Assembly (NCBI GenBank): GCA_004555245.1
Contig: SFIS01000014.1
Span: 1-42,740 of the forward strand
Length of the DNA stretch: 42,740 nucleotides
DNA from: Bacteroidales bacterium
GTDB taxonomy: Bacteria > Bacteroidota > Bacteroidia > Bacteroidales > Bacteroidaceae
Direction of reading: 5' to 3'
A model generated the notes under the pieces. The model was not told the DNA's origin. It searched no databases and saw only the letters and a program-made list of their open reading frames with translations. Of this stretch, positions 32,814 to 42,598 are shown piece by piece. Numbering within the stretch: position 1 is the first letter of the stretch; each line of letters starts with the position of its first letter. A program made the translations under genes and the position numbers.

Positions 32814-34812
32814 CCTGACAGTTGTCTGCACGTCATGCCGCGACGACGAGTTTGTCGTGCCGATGCAGGACACCGTCATACCGTCGGCGGGGACAGGCGA
32901 AGGCATCGGGGGGATGTATCTCGTCAACGAAGGCAATATGGGCTCGAACAAATGCACCATAGACTATCTCGACCTCTCGGCGGCTGACGGTCTGGTACAC
33001 TACCAACGAAACATCTTCGCGGCACGCAACCCATCGACAGTGAAAGAACTCGGCGACGTGGGCAACGACATACAGCTCTACGGCAGCCGGCTGTGGATTG
33101 TTGTCAACTGCTCGAACAAAGTCGAGGTGTGTACGGCGGATTCATGCCGCAGAATAGGACAGATAGACATTCCAAACTGCAGGTTCGTCGCATTCGACAA
33201 AGGCTACGCATACGTCTCGTCGTATGTGGGACCCGTACGCATCAGCGGCGACGCACAGCTCGGGAGGGTATATAAGATAGACACGCTGACGCTGCAGAAA
33301 ACGGATTCTGTCGTCGTGGGATATCAGCCGGAAGAGATGGCTGTCTGCGACGGACGCCTCTATGTGGCGAACTCGGGAGGCTACCGCGTGCCGGACTATG
33401 ACAACACCGTCTCTGTCGTCAACCTCGCCACTATGTGCGAAGAACGAAAGATTTGTGTGGCACCGAACCTGCACCGTCTCCGAGCCGACAGATACGGGCA
33501 GCTGTGGGTGAGCAGCCGGGGAGACTATCGCGACATACCGCCGTCGCTCTCGTGGCTGACACCGGCACCCGACGGAGGAATGTCGGTGGGAGGAAGCCTC
33601 GACATAGCAGTCTCGGAGATGGACATCGTAGGAGACACATTATATTATATAGGTGTTGACCGTAACGAGAAGACAATGACGCAGACCATATCAATGGGGC
33701 TTGTCAATGTGCGCACACACGACATTCTGCAAACAGACATCTTCGATGCCGACGAGGCCAAGGCCGTCACTATGCCATACGGCATAAAGGTGAACCCCTA
33801 TACACGAGACTTCTTCCTCATGGACGCAAAGAACTATGTGTCGTCAGGAGAACTGCTCTGCTTCGACCGCAACGGGAAATTCCGCTGGCGCGTCACGACG
33901 GGAGACATACCCTCCCGTGCGGCGTTCGTAAGCCACGGCGCGGCCATCGACAGTAAGCCGCAGCCTCCGGCAGGAACAAATCCATACATCATCGCCGTGG
34001 ACGAATATGTACCCGCACCCGGACAGTTCGTGAACGTCATGCCTCTCTACACGCCCGGCGACACGCAGCAGACAATGGTGCAGAAATGCACCGACGCCCT
34101 GGCTAACGACAACGGAGGACTGGTGTCGCTCGGAGCGTACGGAGGATACATCACATTCCATTTCTCGCATCCCGTGAAAAACGTGTCCGGAGAATATGAC
34201 ATTTACATAAAAGGCAACGCTTTCACCGCAACGCCGGGAGCGACGGACGGCAGCAGCGAACCGGGCATCGTCATGGTGAGCCAGGACACAAACGGCAACG
34301 CACTGCCTGACGACGAATGGTATGAGCTTGCAGGGTCGGCAGACACTGACAGCGTAGGAAAGGCGGACTACAACTACTCGATAACCTACACCTACGCACC
34401 TATGGCTGACATTCCGTGGCACGACAGCAAAGGGACACAGGGCACCATAAGGCGCAACGGATATCATCAGCAGGAATACTTCCCTCTATGGCTCGCTGAC
34501 AAAGCAACACTATCCTTCAGCGGAACACGACTGCCGGATAATGCGCACGACGTCAACGGAGACGGAAGCTACTGGAGGCTCGACGCATACAGATACGGAT
34601 ATGCTGACAACGCCCCGAACCTCTCAGACGGAAAGCCCAACCCCGCATGCTGCTTCAACATCGACTGGGCGGTGGACAGGGACAGACAGCACGTGGCCCT
34701 CTCGCACATCGACTTCGTCAGGGTGTATTCCGCTATGAACCAGCAGTGCGGATGGATCGGAGAGACAAGCACTGAAATAAGCGGAGCGCAGGACCTGCAC
34801 CCGGAGCGGTGA
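32785..34812 (+). CDS. BtuG-like beta-propeller lipoprotein fused to a second surface domain
   Basis: 675 residues from ATG 32785. This start gives a compact lipoprotein signal MRSVLISAFSLTVVCTSC; ATGs at 32746 and 32749 would only lengthen it. Cys18 is followed by RDDE, a typical surface-export signal. Residues about 30-390 form a YncE/BtuG-like seven-bladed propeller (GGMYLVNEGNMGSNKCTIDY, LYVANSGGYRVPDYDNTVSV, LWVSSRGDYRDIPPSLSWL). The C-terminal about 260 residues match a surface domain usually encoded as a separate cobalamin-locus protein (EPGIVMVSQDTNGNALPDDE, AYRYGYADNAP, CGWIGETSTEISGAQDL). BtuG binds cobalamin with very high affinity on top of BtuB. The gene overlaps the receptor gene by 29 bases. 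Confidence 0.82.
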   Translation: MRSVLISAFSLTVVCTSCRDDEFVVPMQDTVIPSAGTGEGIGGMYLVNEGNMGSNKCTIDYLDLSAADGLVHYQRNIFAARNPSTVKELGDVGNDIQLYGSRLWIVVNCSNKVEVCTADSCRRIGQIDIPNCRFVAFDKGYAYVSSYVGPVRISGDAQLGRVYKIDTLTLQKTDSVVVGYQPEEMAVCDGRLYVANSGGYRVPDYDNTVSVVNLATMCEERKICVAPNLHRLRADRYGQLWVSSRGDYRDIPPSLSWLTPAPDGGMSVGGSLDIAVSEMDIVGDTLYYIGVDRNEKTMTQTISMGLVNVRTHDILQTDIFDADEAKAVTMPYGIKVNPYTRDFFLMDAKNYVSSGELLCFDRNGKFRWRVTTGDIPSRAAFVSHGAAIDSKPQPPAGTNPYIIAVDEYVPAPGQFVNVMPLYTPGDTQQTMVQKCTDALANDNGGLVSLGAYGGYITFHFSHPVKNVSGEYDIYIKGNAFTATPGATDGSSEPGIVMVSQDTNGNALPDDEWYELAGSADTDSVGKADYNYSITYTYAPMADIPWHDSKGTQGTIRRNGYHQQEYFPLWLADKATLSFSGTRLPDNAHDVNGDGSYWRLDAYRYGYADNAPNLSDGKPNPACCFNIDWAVDRDRQHVALSHIDFVRVYSAMNQQCGWIGETSTEISGAQDLHPER

Positions 34813-34880
34813 AAACGACGACACCGCACTGTTTACGCACTACAACACGGCAACACGACACACGCTTTCTTCGACGAAAA

Positions 34881-34912
34881 TTTGTGACGTAGTGAGAAAA
34901 TTCGTATCTTTG
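34881..34912 (+). promoter_or_regulatory. Bacteroidetes-type promoter for FAH gene
   Basis: TTTG (34881-34884) and TATCTTTG (34905-34912) are separated by 20 bases. It predicts a leader of about 45 nt before ATG 34966 and probably also drives porU-porV-ispF. Confidence 0.75.
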
Positions 34913-34965
34913 CAGCAAAAAGACGGCTGCGTGTGCCGGCGACTGAACAATAAAAAATACAGACT

Positions 34966-35604
34966 ATGAAGATTTTTGGAGTGGGAATGAATTATCTCCC
35001 GCACAATAAAGAACTGGAATCTGCGTTATCACAACATGGAGTGGACGGCGAGGCTGCACGCCAGCCCGTGATTTTCACCAAGGCGGACAGCGCTCTGCTG
35101 AAGGACGGCAAACCCTTCTTCGTGCCGGACTTCATGGGCAGGATAGACTATGAGACGGAACTGGTGGTGAGGGTGTGCCGTCTCGGCAAAGGCATCGCCG
35201 AGCGTTTCGCAAACAGATACTACGACGCTGTGACGGTGGGCATCGACTTCACGGCGCGCGATATGCAGCAGCGACTGCGTGCCGACGGACTGCCGTGGGA
35301 TGTGTGTAAGGGCTTTGACGGCTCTGCGGTAGTGGGCGAATGGGTGGAGAAAGACCTGCTGCGAGACATACGCACACTGACCTTCAGAGGGGAGGTGAAC
35401 GGACACGTGGTGCAGCAGGCATGCGCTGCAGACATGATATTCGGCATCGACCGCCTCGTGAGCTATATCTCTACATTCTTCACTCTGAAGACGGGAGACA
35501 TCATCTTCACGGGCACACCGGCCGGAGTGGGGCCTGTTGCTGTCGGAGACCATATCACTGGCTTTGTCGAAGAACGAAAGGTTCTGGACTTCTGCGTGAG
35601 ATAA
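34966..35604 (+). CDS. Fumarylacetoacetate hydrolase (FAH) family protein
   Basis: 212 residues. FAH fold signatures: MKIFGVGMNYLPHNKELE, PVIFTKADSALL, the metal-ligand region YETELVVRV, AVTVGIDFTARDMQ, KGFDGSAVVGEW, GDIIFTGTPAGVGPV. Family members hydrolyse or isomerise acylpyruvates such as fumarylpyruvate, or decarboxylate oxaloacetate, using Mg2+; the exact substrate is not readable. Cytoplasmic, no signal peptide. It precedes porU by 121 bases in the same orientation. Confidence 0.92.
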   Translation: MKIFGVGMNYLPHNKELESALSQHGVDGEAARQPVIFTKADSALLKDGKPFFVPDFMGRIDYETELVVRVCRLGKGIAERFANRYYDAVTVGIDFTARDMQQRLRADGLPWDVCKGFDGSAVVGEWVEKDLLRDIRTLTFRGEVNGHVVQQACAADMIFGIDRLVSYISTFFTLKTGDIIFTGTPAGVGPVAVGDHITGFVEERKVLDFCVR

Positions 35605-35665
35605 CTCAAACGGGGATAACGGCCGCATGGAAGGACACTGTCACGAAGGTTCTCCTGCCGTAAAA

Positions 35666-35719
35666 ACCCGTCAGCTCGCAAACCCGCCAACTCGCCAACT
35701 AAAATACCCGTCAACTGAA
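35666..35719 (+). repeat. GTCAACT/GCCAACT tract before porU
   Basis: The tract reads ACCCGTCAGCTCGCAAACCC, then GCCAACTCGCCAACTAAAAT, then ACCCGTCAACTGAA, ending a few bases before the porU ATG. It is the richest of the leader tracts in the window. Confidence 0.75.
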
Positions 35720-35725
35720 AAAAAC

Positions 35726-38700
35726 ATGAGACACATACTTTTCTTCCTGCTGACACTGGCTTCGGGCACAGTATGGGCACAGCATTTCGTCAACCTCACT
35801 GCTGACGAGGTGGCGGTGGACAGCGTGCTGCCCCGCTGGACCTATGCCCTGCCACTGCCGGAAGGCTGCGATGCGGAGACATACGCCGTAGAACTGCTCT
35901 ATCCGGAGTTTGTCGAGATGACGGAAGAGGAGGTGCAGCGATGCCAGAAGCTGACAGGCGGCGACAGGCTGCCGGAGATGCCGGCGCTGGAGCGTGCTAC
36001 GGTAATATCCCGGGGGACACGAACACTGCTGCTCAGCCTCATGCCGGTAGTATATAGAGAAGGAAGATACCGCGCACTCGTCAGCTTCATGCTGAAGACA
36101 GATGGCGCAGGAAAGGGTGACACGCTTAGGACAAACGGAAAGATAAAGCCGTCAACGAGGGCAGGACAGAATGAAGGACGATATGCCGGACACTCCGTGC
36201 TGAGCTCGGGAAAATGGGCGAAGGTGAGGGTCAAGGAGACGGGACTGTGCAGACTGACGCAGGACGTGATACGCAGGGCCGGATTCACTGACCTCAGCAG
36301 AGTGAAAATCTACGGATACGGGGGAAACATCGTGCCCGAAACGCTGACTGACACTTATCTGACAGAACACGACGACCTGAAGCCTGTGCCCTCGGCGATG
36401 AAAGACGGGGAAAGGGTGTTCTACGCAAGGGGACCCGTCTCGTGGGAAAGGTGTGACCAGCGAAACCGTACACGAAACCCGTATGCTGACTACGGATGCT
36501 ACCTCATCACAGAGGGAGAGACACCTGACGACAACACCGACATAGAGCGCATTGCGGACGAGTGGCGCAACTCGTACGAAAGATTCTATTCTCTGTACGA
36601 GAAGGACGAATACGCTTTGTTCTGCGGAGGACGGAATCTCGTGGAGAAGACTGCTGCCGACGCACAGGCAGGGCAGAGCCGGACGGTGAGCATCGATGCT
36701 CCTTTGGGAACACGGACAGAGAAGGGAGGAGTGCTGACTATATCGGTATCGGCTGAGACTGCTATGTCGTTTGAGGTGGAGATGAACGGTGTGAGACTCG
36801 GAGGCGGAACAATGGCACTGCCGGCATACAGCAAGGCGACGATAGAGACATTCTCGTTTGACGTGGCGACAATAGAGGCAACGAACGAGGTGAAGGTGAC
36901 ACCGACATCGGGAGGAAAGATGCGCCTCGACTATGTGATGATATATGCCAAAGACGTGGCTGACAACATCACGGCAGAGAATATGCCTATACAGACGGCG
37001 GAGTATGACTGCAACATCACGACGCAGGACCACCATGCCGACACGCCCGTAGATCTAACCATCATCATTCCGACATCGCAGAAACTGAGAACTGAGGCGG
37101 AGAGACTGAAAGCACACCACGAGAGACACGACGGCATGACGGTGAGAGTGGTGCCCGCCGACGAACTGTACAACGAGTTTTCGAGCGGAACGCCAGACGT
37201 CTCGGCATACAGACGATACATGAAAATGATGTATGACAGGGCGGAGACAGAGGCGGAAATGCCGAAGCATCTACTGCTGATGGGAAAATGCGTGTGGGAC
37301 AACCGCCTCCTGACTGAGGAGTGCAGACGCCTGGATGCAAACGACCTGCTGCTGTGCTACGAGAGCGAGAACTCGGTGAGCGAGACGGAGTGTTACGTAG
37401 CAGAAGATTTCATCGCACTTCTCGATGACAACGAGGCTCTGTACACACAGAGCGGACAGAGAATGGAGTTCAGAGGAATACCTGACATCGGCATCGGACG
37501 AATACCGGCATATACGCCAGAAGAGGCGGCGGTTGCAGTGGACAAGATAATGGCGTATGCGGAAAACAGAAATGCAGGGGCATGGCAGAACACACTGATG
37601 TTCATGGGCGACGACGGCAACAACAACATACACATGAACGCGGCGAACAACCTGGCGGACAACGTGGCACAGCGATTTCCGGGATATGACATACGGAAAG
37701 TCATGTGGGACGATTTCACACGCGTGCAGTCTGCAACGGGCAACCGATACCCCGACTGCGAAGCGATGATAAAGGCGCAGCAGCAGAGCGGAGCTCTCGT
37801 CATGGACTACTGCGGACACGGGGCGGCAAACTCCATCTCGCACGAGTATGTGCTGACGCTCGCTGACTTCCAGAACTTCACGAACTCTAACCTGCCTGTA
37901 TGGATAACTGCATCGTGCGACACCAGCCCATACGACGGCATAGAGGAAAACATAGGCGAGACTGTGCTCATGAGCGAAAAAGGAGGTGGCATAGCATTCT
38001 ACGGAACGACGCGCACTGTATTCGCAAACTACAACGAACAAATCAACCGGGAGTTCGTCTGCGCACTGCTCGATACAACGGACGAAGGAATGCCCATGAC
38101 ACTGGGCGATGCCAACCGGCAAGCAAAGGAGAACCTCGTATTCAGACAGACTGACCTGACCTGCAACAAACTGCAATACAACCTGCTGGGTGACCCGGCT
38201 CTGCGCATCAACGCTCCTGTGATGCGATGCGTGGTGGACACCGTCAACGGCGTGCCCGTGGGCGAAGGCGGAAGAAGTGCCGAACTGCACGCCAACAGCA
38301 GAGTGACCGTCACGGGACATGTGGAACGGGGAGGAAAAACCATCGAGGACTTCTGCGGACAACTCGCAGTGAGCGTAAAGGACAGCAGAGTGCTGCGAAC
38401 TTGTATGGACAATGCAGGCGAGGCTAACACTCCCTTTACTTACTACGACAGGACAAACACATTGTTTATGGGCACCGACAGCATACGAAACGGCACGTTC
38501 AGATTCACATTCGTCATGCCCCGCGACATCAACTATACGGACGACAGCGGACTGATGACTCTATTCGCTTACGGCACCAAGGATATGCCGACGGCTCACG
38601 GAGAGACGGAGGCCTTCACCGTAGGAGGGTCGGAGACGGTCTTCAACGACAGCATAGGACCATCGGTGTTCTGCTATCTCAACACACCGTCGTTTACCAA

Positions 38701-39307
38701 CGGTGGTGACGTGAACACCATGCCGTTCTTCGTGGCGGAGATAAGCGACAACGACGGCATCAACGCATCAGGGGCGGGCATAGGTCATGACATGCAACTC
38801 GTCGTTGATAACGACCCGAACATGACATTCAGCCTGAACGACGCCTTCCGCTTCGACTTCGGATCATACACCTCCGGCACTACAAGCTGCTGTCTGCCGG
38901 AACTCTCCACCGGACGCCACACGCTGACATTCAGGGTGTGGGACATCCTGAACAACCCCTCGACAACACGCCTCGACTTCAATGTGGTGAACGGTATGCC
39001 GCACGACGTGACATCGGTAAGTGTCACTGACAACCCCGTAAAAACATCCACTACATTCATTATACAGCACAACCGACCTGCTGCACAACCCAACATGAGG
39101 GTCGAGATTCTCGACATGAGCGGCAGACTGCTGCAGACTATAGAGGCACTGGCAGAAAAGGGAACGGCAACTGTGACTGCAGAATGGGACGTGACGGCAG
39201 GAGACGGACGACGTCTTGAGACGGGTGTCTATCTATACCGTGTCCGTTCGGTATGCGACGGAAATGTCCATGTCTCGAAGGCAAAGAAACTCATTGTGCT
39301 GAGATAA
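35726..39307 (+). CDS. porU: Type IX secretion C-terminal signal peptidase PorU
   Basis: 1193 residues from ATG 35726 (MRHILFFLLTLASGTVWAQ). An earlier in-frame ATG at 35627 would translate the repeat tract and bury the signal peptide. It is a gingipain-like C25 cysteine peptidase: the catalytic His is in MDYCGHGAANSI and the catalytic Cys in WITASCDTSPYD (about residues 690-735). A C-terminal Ig-like domain resembling T9SS sorting signals ends in TGVYLYRVRSVCDGN..KKLIVLR. PorU removes the C-terminal signal from T9SS cargo and attaches the cargo to A-LPS at the surface. The order porU-porV-ispF is as in Porphyromonas gingivalis. Confidence 0.95.
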   Translation: MRHILFFLLTLASGTVWAQHFVNLTADEVAVDSVLPRWTYALPLPEGCDAETYAVELLYPEFVEMTEEEVQRCQKLTGGDRLPEMPALERATVISRGTRTLLLSLMPVVYREGRYRALVSFMLKTDGAGKGDTLRTNGKIKPSTRAGQNEGRYAGHSVLSSGKWAKVRVKETGLCRLTQDVIRRAGFTDLSRVKIYGYGGNIVPETLTDTYLTEHDDLKPVPSAMKDGERVFYARGPVSWERCDQRNRTRNPYADYGCYLITEGETPDDNTDIERIADEWRNSYERFYSLYEKDEYALFCGGRNLVEKTAADAQAGQSRTVSIDAPLGTRTEKGGVLTISVSAETAMSFEVEMNGVRLGGGTMALPAYSKATIETFSFDVATIEATNEVKVTPTSGGKMRLDYVMIYAKDVADNITAENMPIQTAEYDCNITTQDHHADTPVDLTIIIPTSQKLRTEAERLKAHHERHDGMTVRVVPADELYNEFSSGTPDVSAYRRYMKMMYDRAETEAEMPKHLLLMGKCVWDNRLLTEECRRLDANDLLLCYESENSVSETECYVAEDFIALLDDNEALYTQSGQRMEFRGIPDIGIGRIPAYTPEEAAVAVDKIMAYAENRNAGAWQNTLMFMGDDGNNNIHMNAANNLADNVAQRFPGYDIRKVMWDDFTRVQSATGNRYPDCEAMIKAQQQSGALVMDYCGHGAANSISHEYVLTLADFQNFTNSNLPVWITASCDTSPYDGIEENIGETVLMSEKGGGIAFYGTTRTVFANYNEQINREFVCALLDTTDEGMPMTLGDANRQAKENLVFRQTDLTCNKLQYNLLGDPALRINAPVMRCVVDTVNGVPVGEGGRSAELHANSRVTVTGHVERGGKTIEDFCGQLAVSVKDSRVLRTCMDNAGEANTPFTYYDRTNTLFMGTDSIRNGTFRFTFVMPRDINYTDDSGLMTLFAYGTKDMPTAHGETEAFTVGGSETVFNDSIGPSVFCYLNTPSFTNGGDVNTMPFFVAEISDNDGINASGAGIGHDMQLVVDNDPNMTFSLNDAFRFDFGSYTSGTTSCCLPELSTGRHTLTFRVWDILNNPSTTRLDFNVVNGMPHDVTSVSVTDNPVKTSTTFIIQHNRPAAQPNMRVEILDMSGRLLQTIEALAEKGTATVTAEWDVTAGDGRRLETGVYLYRVRSVCDGNVHVSKAKKLIVLR

Positions 39308-39324
39308 AAACGGCGAAAACGAAA

Positions 39325-39345
39325 ACCCGTCAACTTGTCAACTTA
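39325..39345 (+). repeat. GTCAACTT tract before porV
   Basis: ACCCGTCAACTTGTCAACTT precedes AATAAA and the porV start codon. It repeats the motif found before porU, susC and the DUF4465 gene. Confidence 0.7.
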
Positions 39346-39355
39346 ATAAAAAGAT

Positions 39356-40528
39356 ATGAAACGATTACTTATAATGTGTCTCGCCATCACAGGATGGCTC
39401 ACGATATGTCCCGCACAAGACAAGCAGGACATGTTCAACCCCATCAACCACAGCGTGACATCGCAGACCATAGCCCCGGACGCACGGGCAGCAGGCATGG
39501 GTGATGTCGGAGCCGCCACTGACCCCGATGTCGTGTCGCAATACTGGAATCCCGCAAAATACCCCTTTACCATCTCAAGGGCAGGAGTGGCACTCAACTA
39601 CACACCATGGCTCAGACAACTTGTCAACGACATGGACCTCGCTTATCTCGCAGGATACTACCGCATCGGCAACTACTCCGCCGTATCTGCCTCGCTGAGA
39701 TATTTCTCGCTCGGAGAAGTGTTCACGTCAAGCAGCGTCTCCAGCGACGACGAGATGACCATCAATCCATACGAGATGTCAATCGATGTGGCATACTCCA
39801 TGATGCTCAGCGAGAAATTCTCTATCGCCGCAGGCATACGATGGATATACTCTGACCTCACCTATGACTACACCGAGGACACGTCCCCAGGCTCTGCCTT
39901 CGCTGCTGACATCGCGTGCTACTATCAGGACTATATCGACATCGGAGCAAGAGAATGCCAGCTCGGACTCGGCCTGAACATCTCTAACGTAGGATCGAAA
40001 ATCTCGTTCGGAGGTTCTAACAACTCTGAGTTTATACCTACGAACATGCGACTCGGAGCTTCGCTGATGATTCCTGTTGACGAATACAACCGCTTCACCA
40101 TAGCCGCTGACGCAAACAAACTCCTCGTGCCTACATACCCGAAGCAGATGGAAGGCGAATCATCGTCAGAATATGAAGACCGCGTGCAGAAAGAATACTA
40201 CGACGTCGGCTCTATCTCAGGCATCTTCAAAAGCTTCTCCGATGCTCCTAACGGCTTCAAGGAAGAACTGGAGGAAATACAGTGGAGCGTAGGTGCTGAG
40301 TATATCTACCACGACCAGTTCTCCTTCAGGGCAGGCTATCATCACGAATCGGAGAACAAGGGCAACAGAAAATACTTCACCCTTGGAGCCGGCTTCCGGA
40401 TGAACGTCTTCTCGCTCGACGTTGGATATGTCATAGCAACGGCAAAGTCCAACCCTCTCGACCAGACGCTGCGCTTCTCGCTCGCTTTCGACATGGACGG
40501 CATAAAAGACATATTCAGAAGGAGGTAG
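39356..40528 (+). CDS. porV: Type IX secretion outer-membrane shuttle PorV
   Basis: 390 residues. Signal peptide (LLIMCLAITGWLTICPAQ), then a FadL-like 14-strand barrel. The PorV N-terminal signature is NPINHSVTSQTIAPDARAAG followed by MGDVGAATDPDVVSQYWNPA. The C-terminus is LDQTLRFSLAFDMDGIKDIF. PorV collects cargo from the SprA translocon and hands it to PorU. It follows porU by 48 bases and precedes ispF by 4. Confidence 0.95.
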   Translation: MKRLLIMCLAITGWLTICPAQDKQDMFNPINHSVTSQTIAPDARAAGMGDVGAATDPDVVSQYWNPAKYPFTISRAGVALNYTPWLRQLVNDMDLAYLAGYYRIGNYSAVSASLRYFSLGEVFTSSSVSSDDEMTINPYEMSIDVAYSMMLSEKFSIAAGIRWIYSDLTYDYTEDTSPGSAFAADIACYYQDYIDIGARECQLGLGLNISNVGSKISFGGSNNSEFIPTNMRLGASLMIPVDEYNRFTIAADANKLLVPTYPKQMEGESSSEYEDRVQKEYYDVGSISGIFKSFSDAPNGFKEELEEIQWSVGAEYIYHDQFSFRAGYHHESENKGNRKYFTLGAGFRMNVFSLDVGYVIATAKSNPLDQTLRFSLAFDMDGIKDIFRRR

Positions 40529-40532
40529 GCGC

Positions 40533-41015
40533 ATGAAGACAAGAATCGGAATGGGATATGACGTCCACCGCCTCGTGCAGGGAAGGCAGCTATGGCTCGG
40601 AGGCATACTGATTCCGCACACCATGGGACTGCTGGGACACAGCGATGCCGATGTCCTGCTACATGCTATATGCGACGCCATGCTCGGAGCGGCAAATATG
40701 CGTGACATAGGATATCACTTCCCGGACACGGCGGAAGAGACAGACGGCATAGATTCCAAAATCCTGCTGAAGCGCACGGCGGACATCATTGCTAACAGAG
40801 GCTACCGCATCGGCAACATCGACGCTACGGTCTGTGCGCAAAAACCCAAACTCAGCCCGTACATCGGGCAGATGAGAGAGTGTATCGCCGCCGTGCTGGA
40901 GACAGACCCCGACAACGTCTCGGTGAAAGCCACGACAACAGAACGTCTCGGCTTCGTGGGACAAGAGGAGGGCATCAGCGCGTATGCCGTAGTGCTGATA
41001 GAGAAGTACGAATGA
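40533..41015 (+). CDS. ispF: 2-C-methyl-D-erythritol 2,4-cyclodiphosphate synthase
   Basis: 160 residues, the usual IspF length. Metal ligands D10 and H12 in GYDVHRL and H44 in GHSDADVLLHAICDA; substrate motif ATTTERLGFVGQEEGI near the C-terminus. It converts CDP-methylerythritol 2-phosphate to the cyclic diphosphate in the non-mevalonate isoprenoid pathway. Cytoplasmic. The ATG lies 4 bases after the porV stop, with an AGAAGGAGG ribosome-binding site inside porV's end. Confidence 0.98.
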   Translation: MKTRIGMGYDVHRLVQGRQLWLGGILIPHTMGLLGHSDADVLLHAICDAMLGAANMRDIGYHFPDTAEETDGIDSKILLKRTADIIANRGYRIGNIDATVCAQKPKLSPYIGQMRECIAAVLETDPDNVSVKATTTERLGFVGQEEGISAYAVVLIEKYE

Positions 41016-41039
41016 AACTCTATTTCCATAACATTCCTG

Positions 41040-41073
41040 AAAACGTTTGCATTGGTGTGCAGACGTTTTTTTT
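41040..41073 (+). terminator. Intrinsic terminator after ispF
   Basis: AAAACGTTTGCA pairs with TGCAGACGTTTT (12 bp with one T-G wobble) around a 6-base loop, followed by further T residues. It ends the porU-porV-ispF transcript. Confidence 0.9.
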
Positions 41074-41107
41074 CGTCCAACATCAGACATATAAGCAGAT
41101 TTTTCAC

Positions 41108-41115
41108 TAACTTTG
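41108..41115 (+). promoter_or_regulatory. -7 box of promoter for GH13 amylase gene
   Basis: TAACTTTG, about 30 bases before the preferred ATG. No clear TTTG -33 element is visible at the usual spacing. Confidence 0.65.
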
Positions 41116-41145
41116 TGAAGAACAAACAAATCAATGACACGATCT

Positions 41146-42582
41146 ATGAAAAAAACAATTCTAAGCCTGTTCGCAATCCTCATGGCGACAGGCATCAGCG
41201 CACAAGACAACTTCAACGTTTCGCCAAAAGGCGACAACGGCAACGAACGCATCCTGCTGCAGGCATGGTGCTGGTCGTTCAACACCATCCGCGAGAATCT
41301 GAAAGCCATCGCCGACGCCGGATTCACTACCGTGCAGACACCGCCTGCACAACACTGCATCATCGAGGCGAAGGGAGACAAGGGCGGAGGAAACCAGCTC
41401 TACGGAAAAGGACGATGGTACTACCACTACCAGCCCACCGACTGGAAAATCGGAAACTATCAGGTCGGCACACGCGACGACCTCAAAGCCCTGTGCGACG
41501 AGGCACGCAAATACGGCATACAAATCATCGTGGATGTCATACCTAACCACACCGCCATCGACGACACGCGCGTTGAAGACGCCTTCGACGATGCGGTGGG
41601 CGGACACGACAACCTCTACCACGCTGCAGGCTTCACCGAAATCGACGACTACAACGACCGTCTGAAGTGTACGACCGGACAGATGGGAGGCCTGCCTGAC
41701 GTGAACACCGAGAACCCCGACTTCCAGCACTACTACCTCACTTACGTCAACGACCTCATCGCCTGCGGCGTGCGCGGCTTCCGCTACGACACGGCGAAGC
41801 ACATCGGACTGCCATCCGACCCTCTCGACCCACGCTCGAAGCAGAACGACTTCTGGCTTGTAGCGACAGGACAGAAAGCCGTCAAGGGACTGACGATGAC
41901 AAAACCGGCGGAAGAGATGTTCATCTACGGCGAGGTGCTGCAGGACAAGAACACGAAAGAAGACGAATACGGAACGTTCGTCGATCTCACCGCAAGCTCA
42001 TACGGCCATGTGCTGCGCAACATCCTCAACGCACAGAACTGGGGTGCGGACAACTACGACAACTGGTGTCACACCGTATCTCCGGCACACCTCGTCACAT
42101 GGGTGGAGAGCCACGACACATACTGCAATGCGCACGAATCAGCCGGCATACCGTCTGCCCGCATACGACAGGGATGGGCGTTCCTCACGGCACGCAAATA
42201 CGGACAACCGCTCTTCTACTCGCGTCCCGACGGCTCGACCCCAGAGAATGTGTGGGGTAACAACGTTGTCGGAGCACGTGGCAACGACGAGTTCTTCCAT
42301 CCGGAAGTGGCGGCTGTCAACAAGTTCCGCAAGGCGATGCTCGCACAGCCGGAAAGCATCACCCTCAACGCAGACAAGACAATCGCTGCAGTCAACAGAG
42401 GGAAGAAAGGCGCCGTGCTCGTCAATATTACCGACAACGCCGTCACGACATCACTGTCAACCACTCTGCCCAACGGGAAATACACCGACCGCGTTCACGG
42501 CAAGACCTTCCGCGTCAAGAAAGGCATAATCTACGGCACATTCGACGCCCTCAGCTCGTACGTGCTCTACGCAAGGAAATAA
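41146..42582 (+). CDS. Alpha-amylase, glycoside hydrolase family 13, secreted
   Basis: 478 residues from ATG 41146 (MKKTILSLFAILMATGISAQ). An ATG four codons earlier would leave a leader of only about 12 nt after the predicted start site. The four GH13 motifs are present: DVIPNH, GFRYDTAKH with the nucleophile Asp, FIYGEVLQ with the acid Glu, and VESHDTY with the transition-state Asp. The C-terminal beta domain is short. It cleaves alpha-1,4-glucans such as starch. Because it has a plain signal peptide, location is periplasmic or secreted. It is monocistronic, with its own promoter and a strong terminator, and has no visible link to the pectin-type genes. Confidence 0.95.
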   Translation: MKKTILSLFAILMATGISAQDNFNVSPKGDNGNERILLQAWCWSFNTIRENLKAIADAGFTTVQTPPAQHCIIEAKGDKGGGNQLYGKGRWYYHYQPTDWKIGNYQVGTRDDLKALCDEARKYGIQIIVDVIPNHTAIDDTRVEDAFDDAVGGHDNLYHAAGFTEIDDYNDRLKCTTGQMGGLPDVNTENPDFQHYYLTYVNDLIACGVRGFRYDTAKHIGLPSDPLDPRSKQNDFWLVATGQKAVKGLTMTKPAEEMFIYGEVLQDKNTKEDEYGTFVDLTASSYGHVLRNILNAQNWGADNYDNWCHTVSPAHLVTWVESHDTYCNAHESAGIPSARIRQGWAFLTARKYGQPLFYSRPDGSTPENVWGNNVVGARGNDEFFHPEVAAVNKFRKAMLAQPESITLNADKTIAAVNRGKKGAVLVNITDNAVTTSLSTTLPNGKYTDRVHGKTFRVKKGIIYGTFDALSSYVLYARK

Positions 42583-42598
42583 AATAATTGAAGAATAC

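Noticed and set aside
37271..38362. 363-codon minus-strand frame opposite porU
   Set aside because: Covers the antisense of the PorU catalytic domain; no family resemblance.
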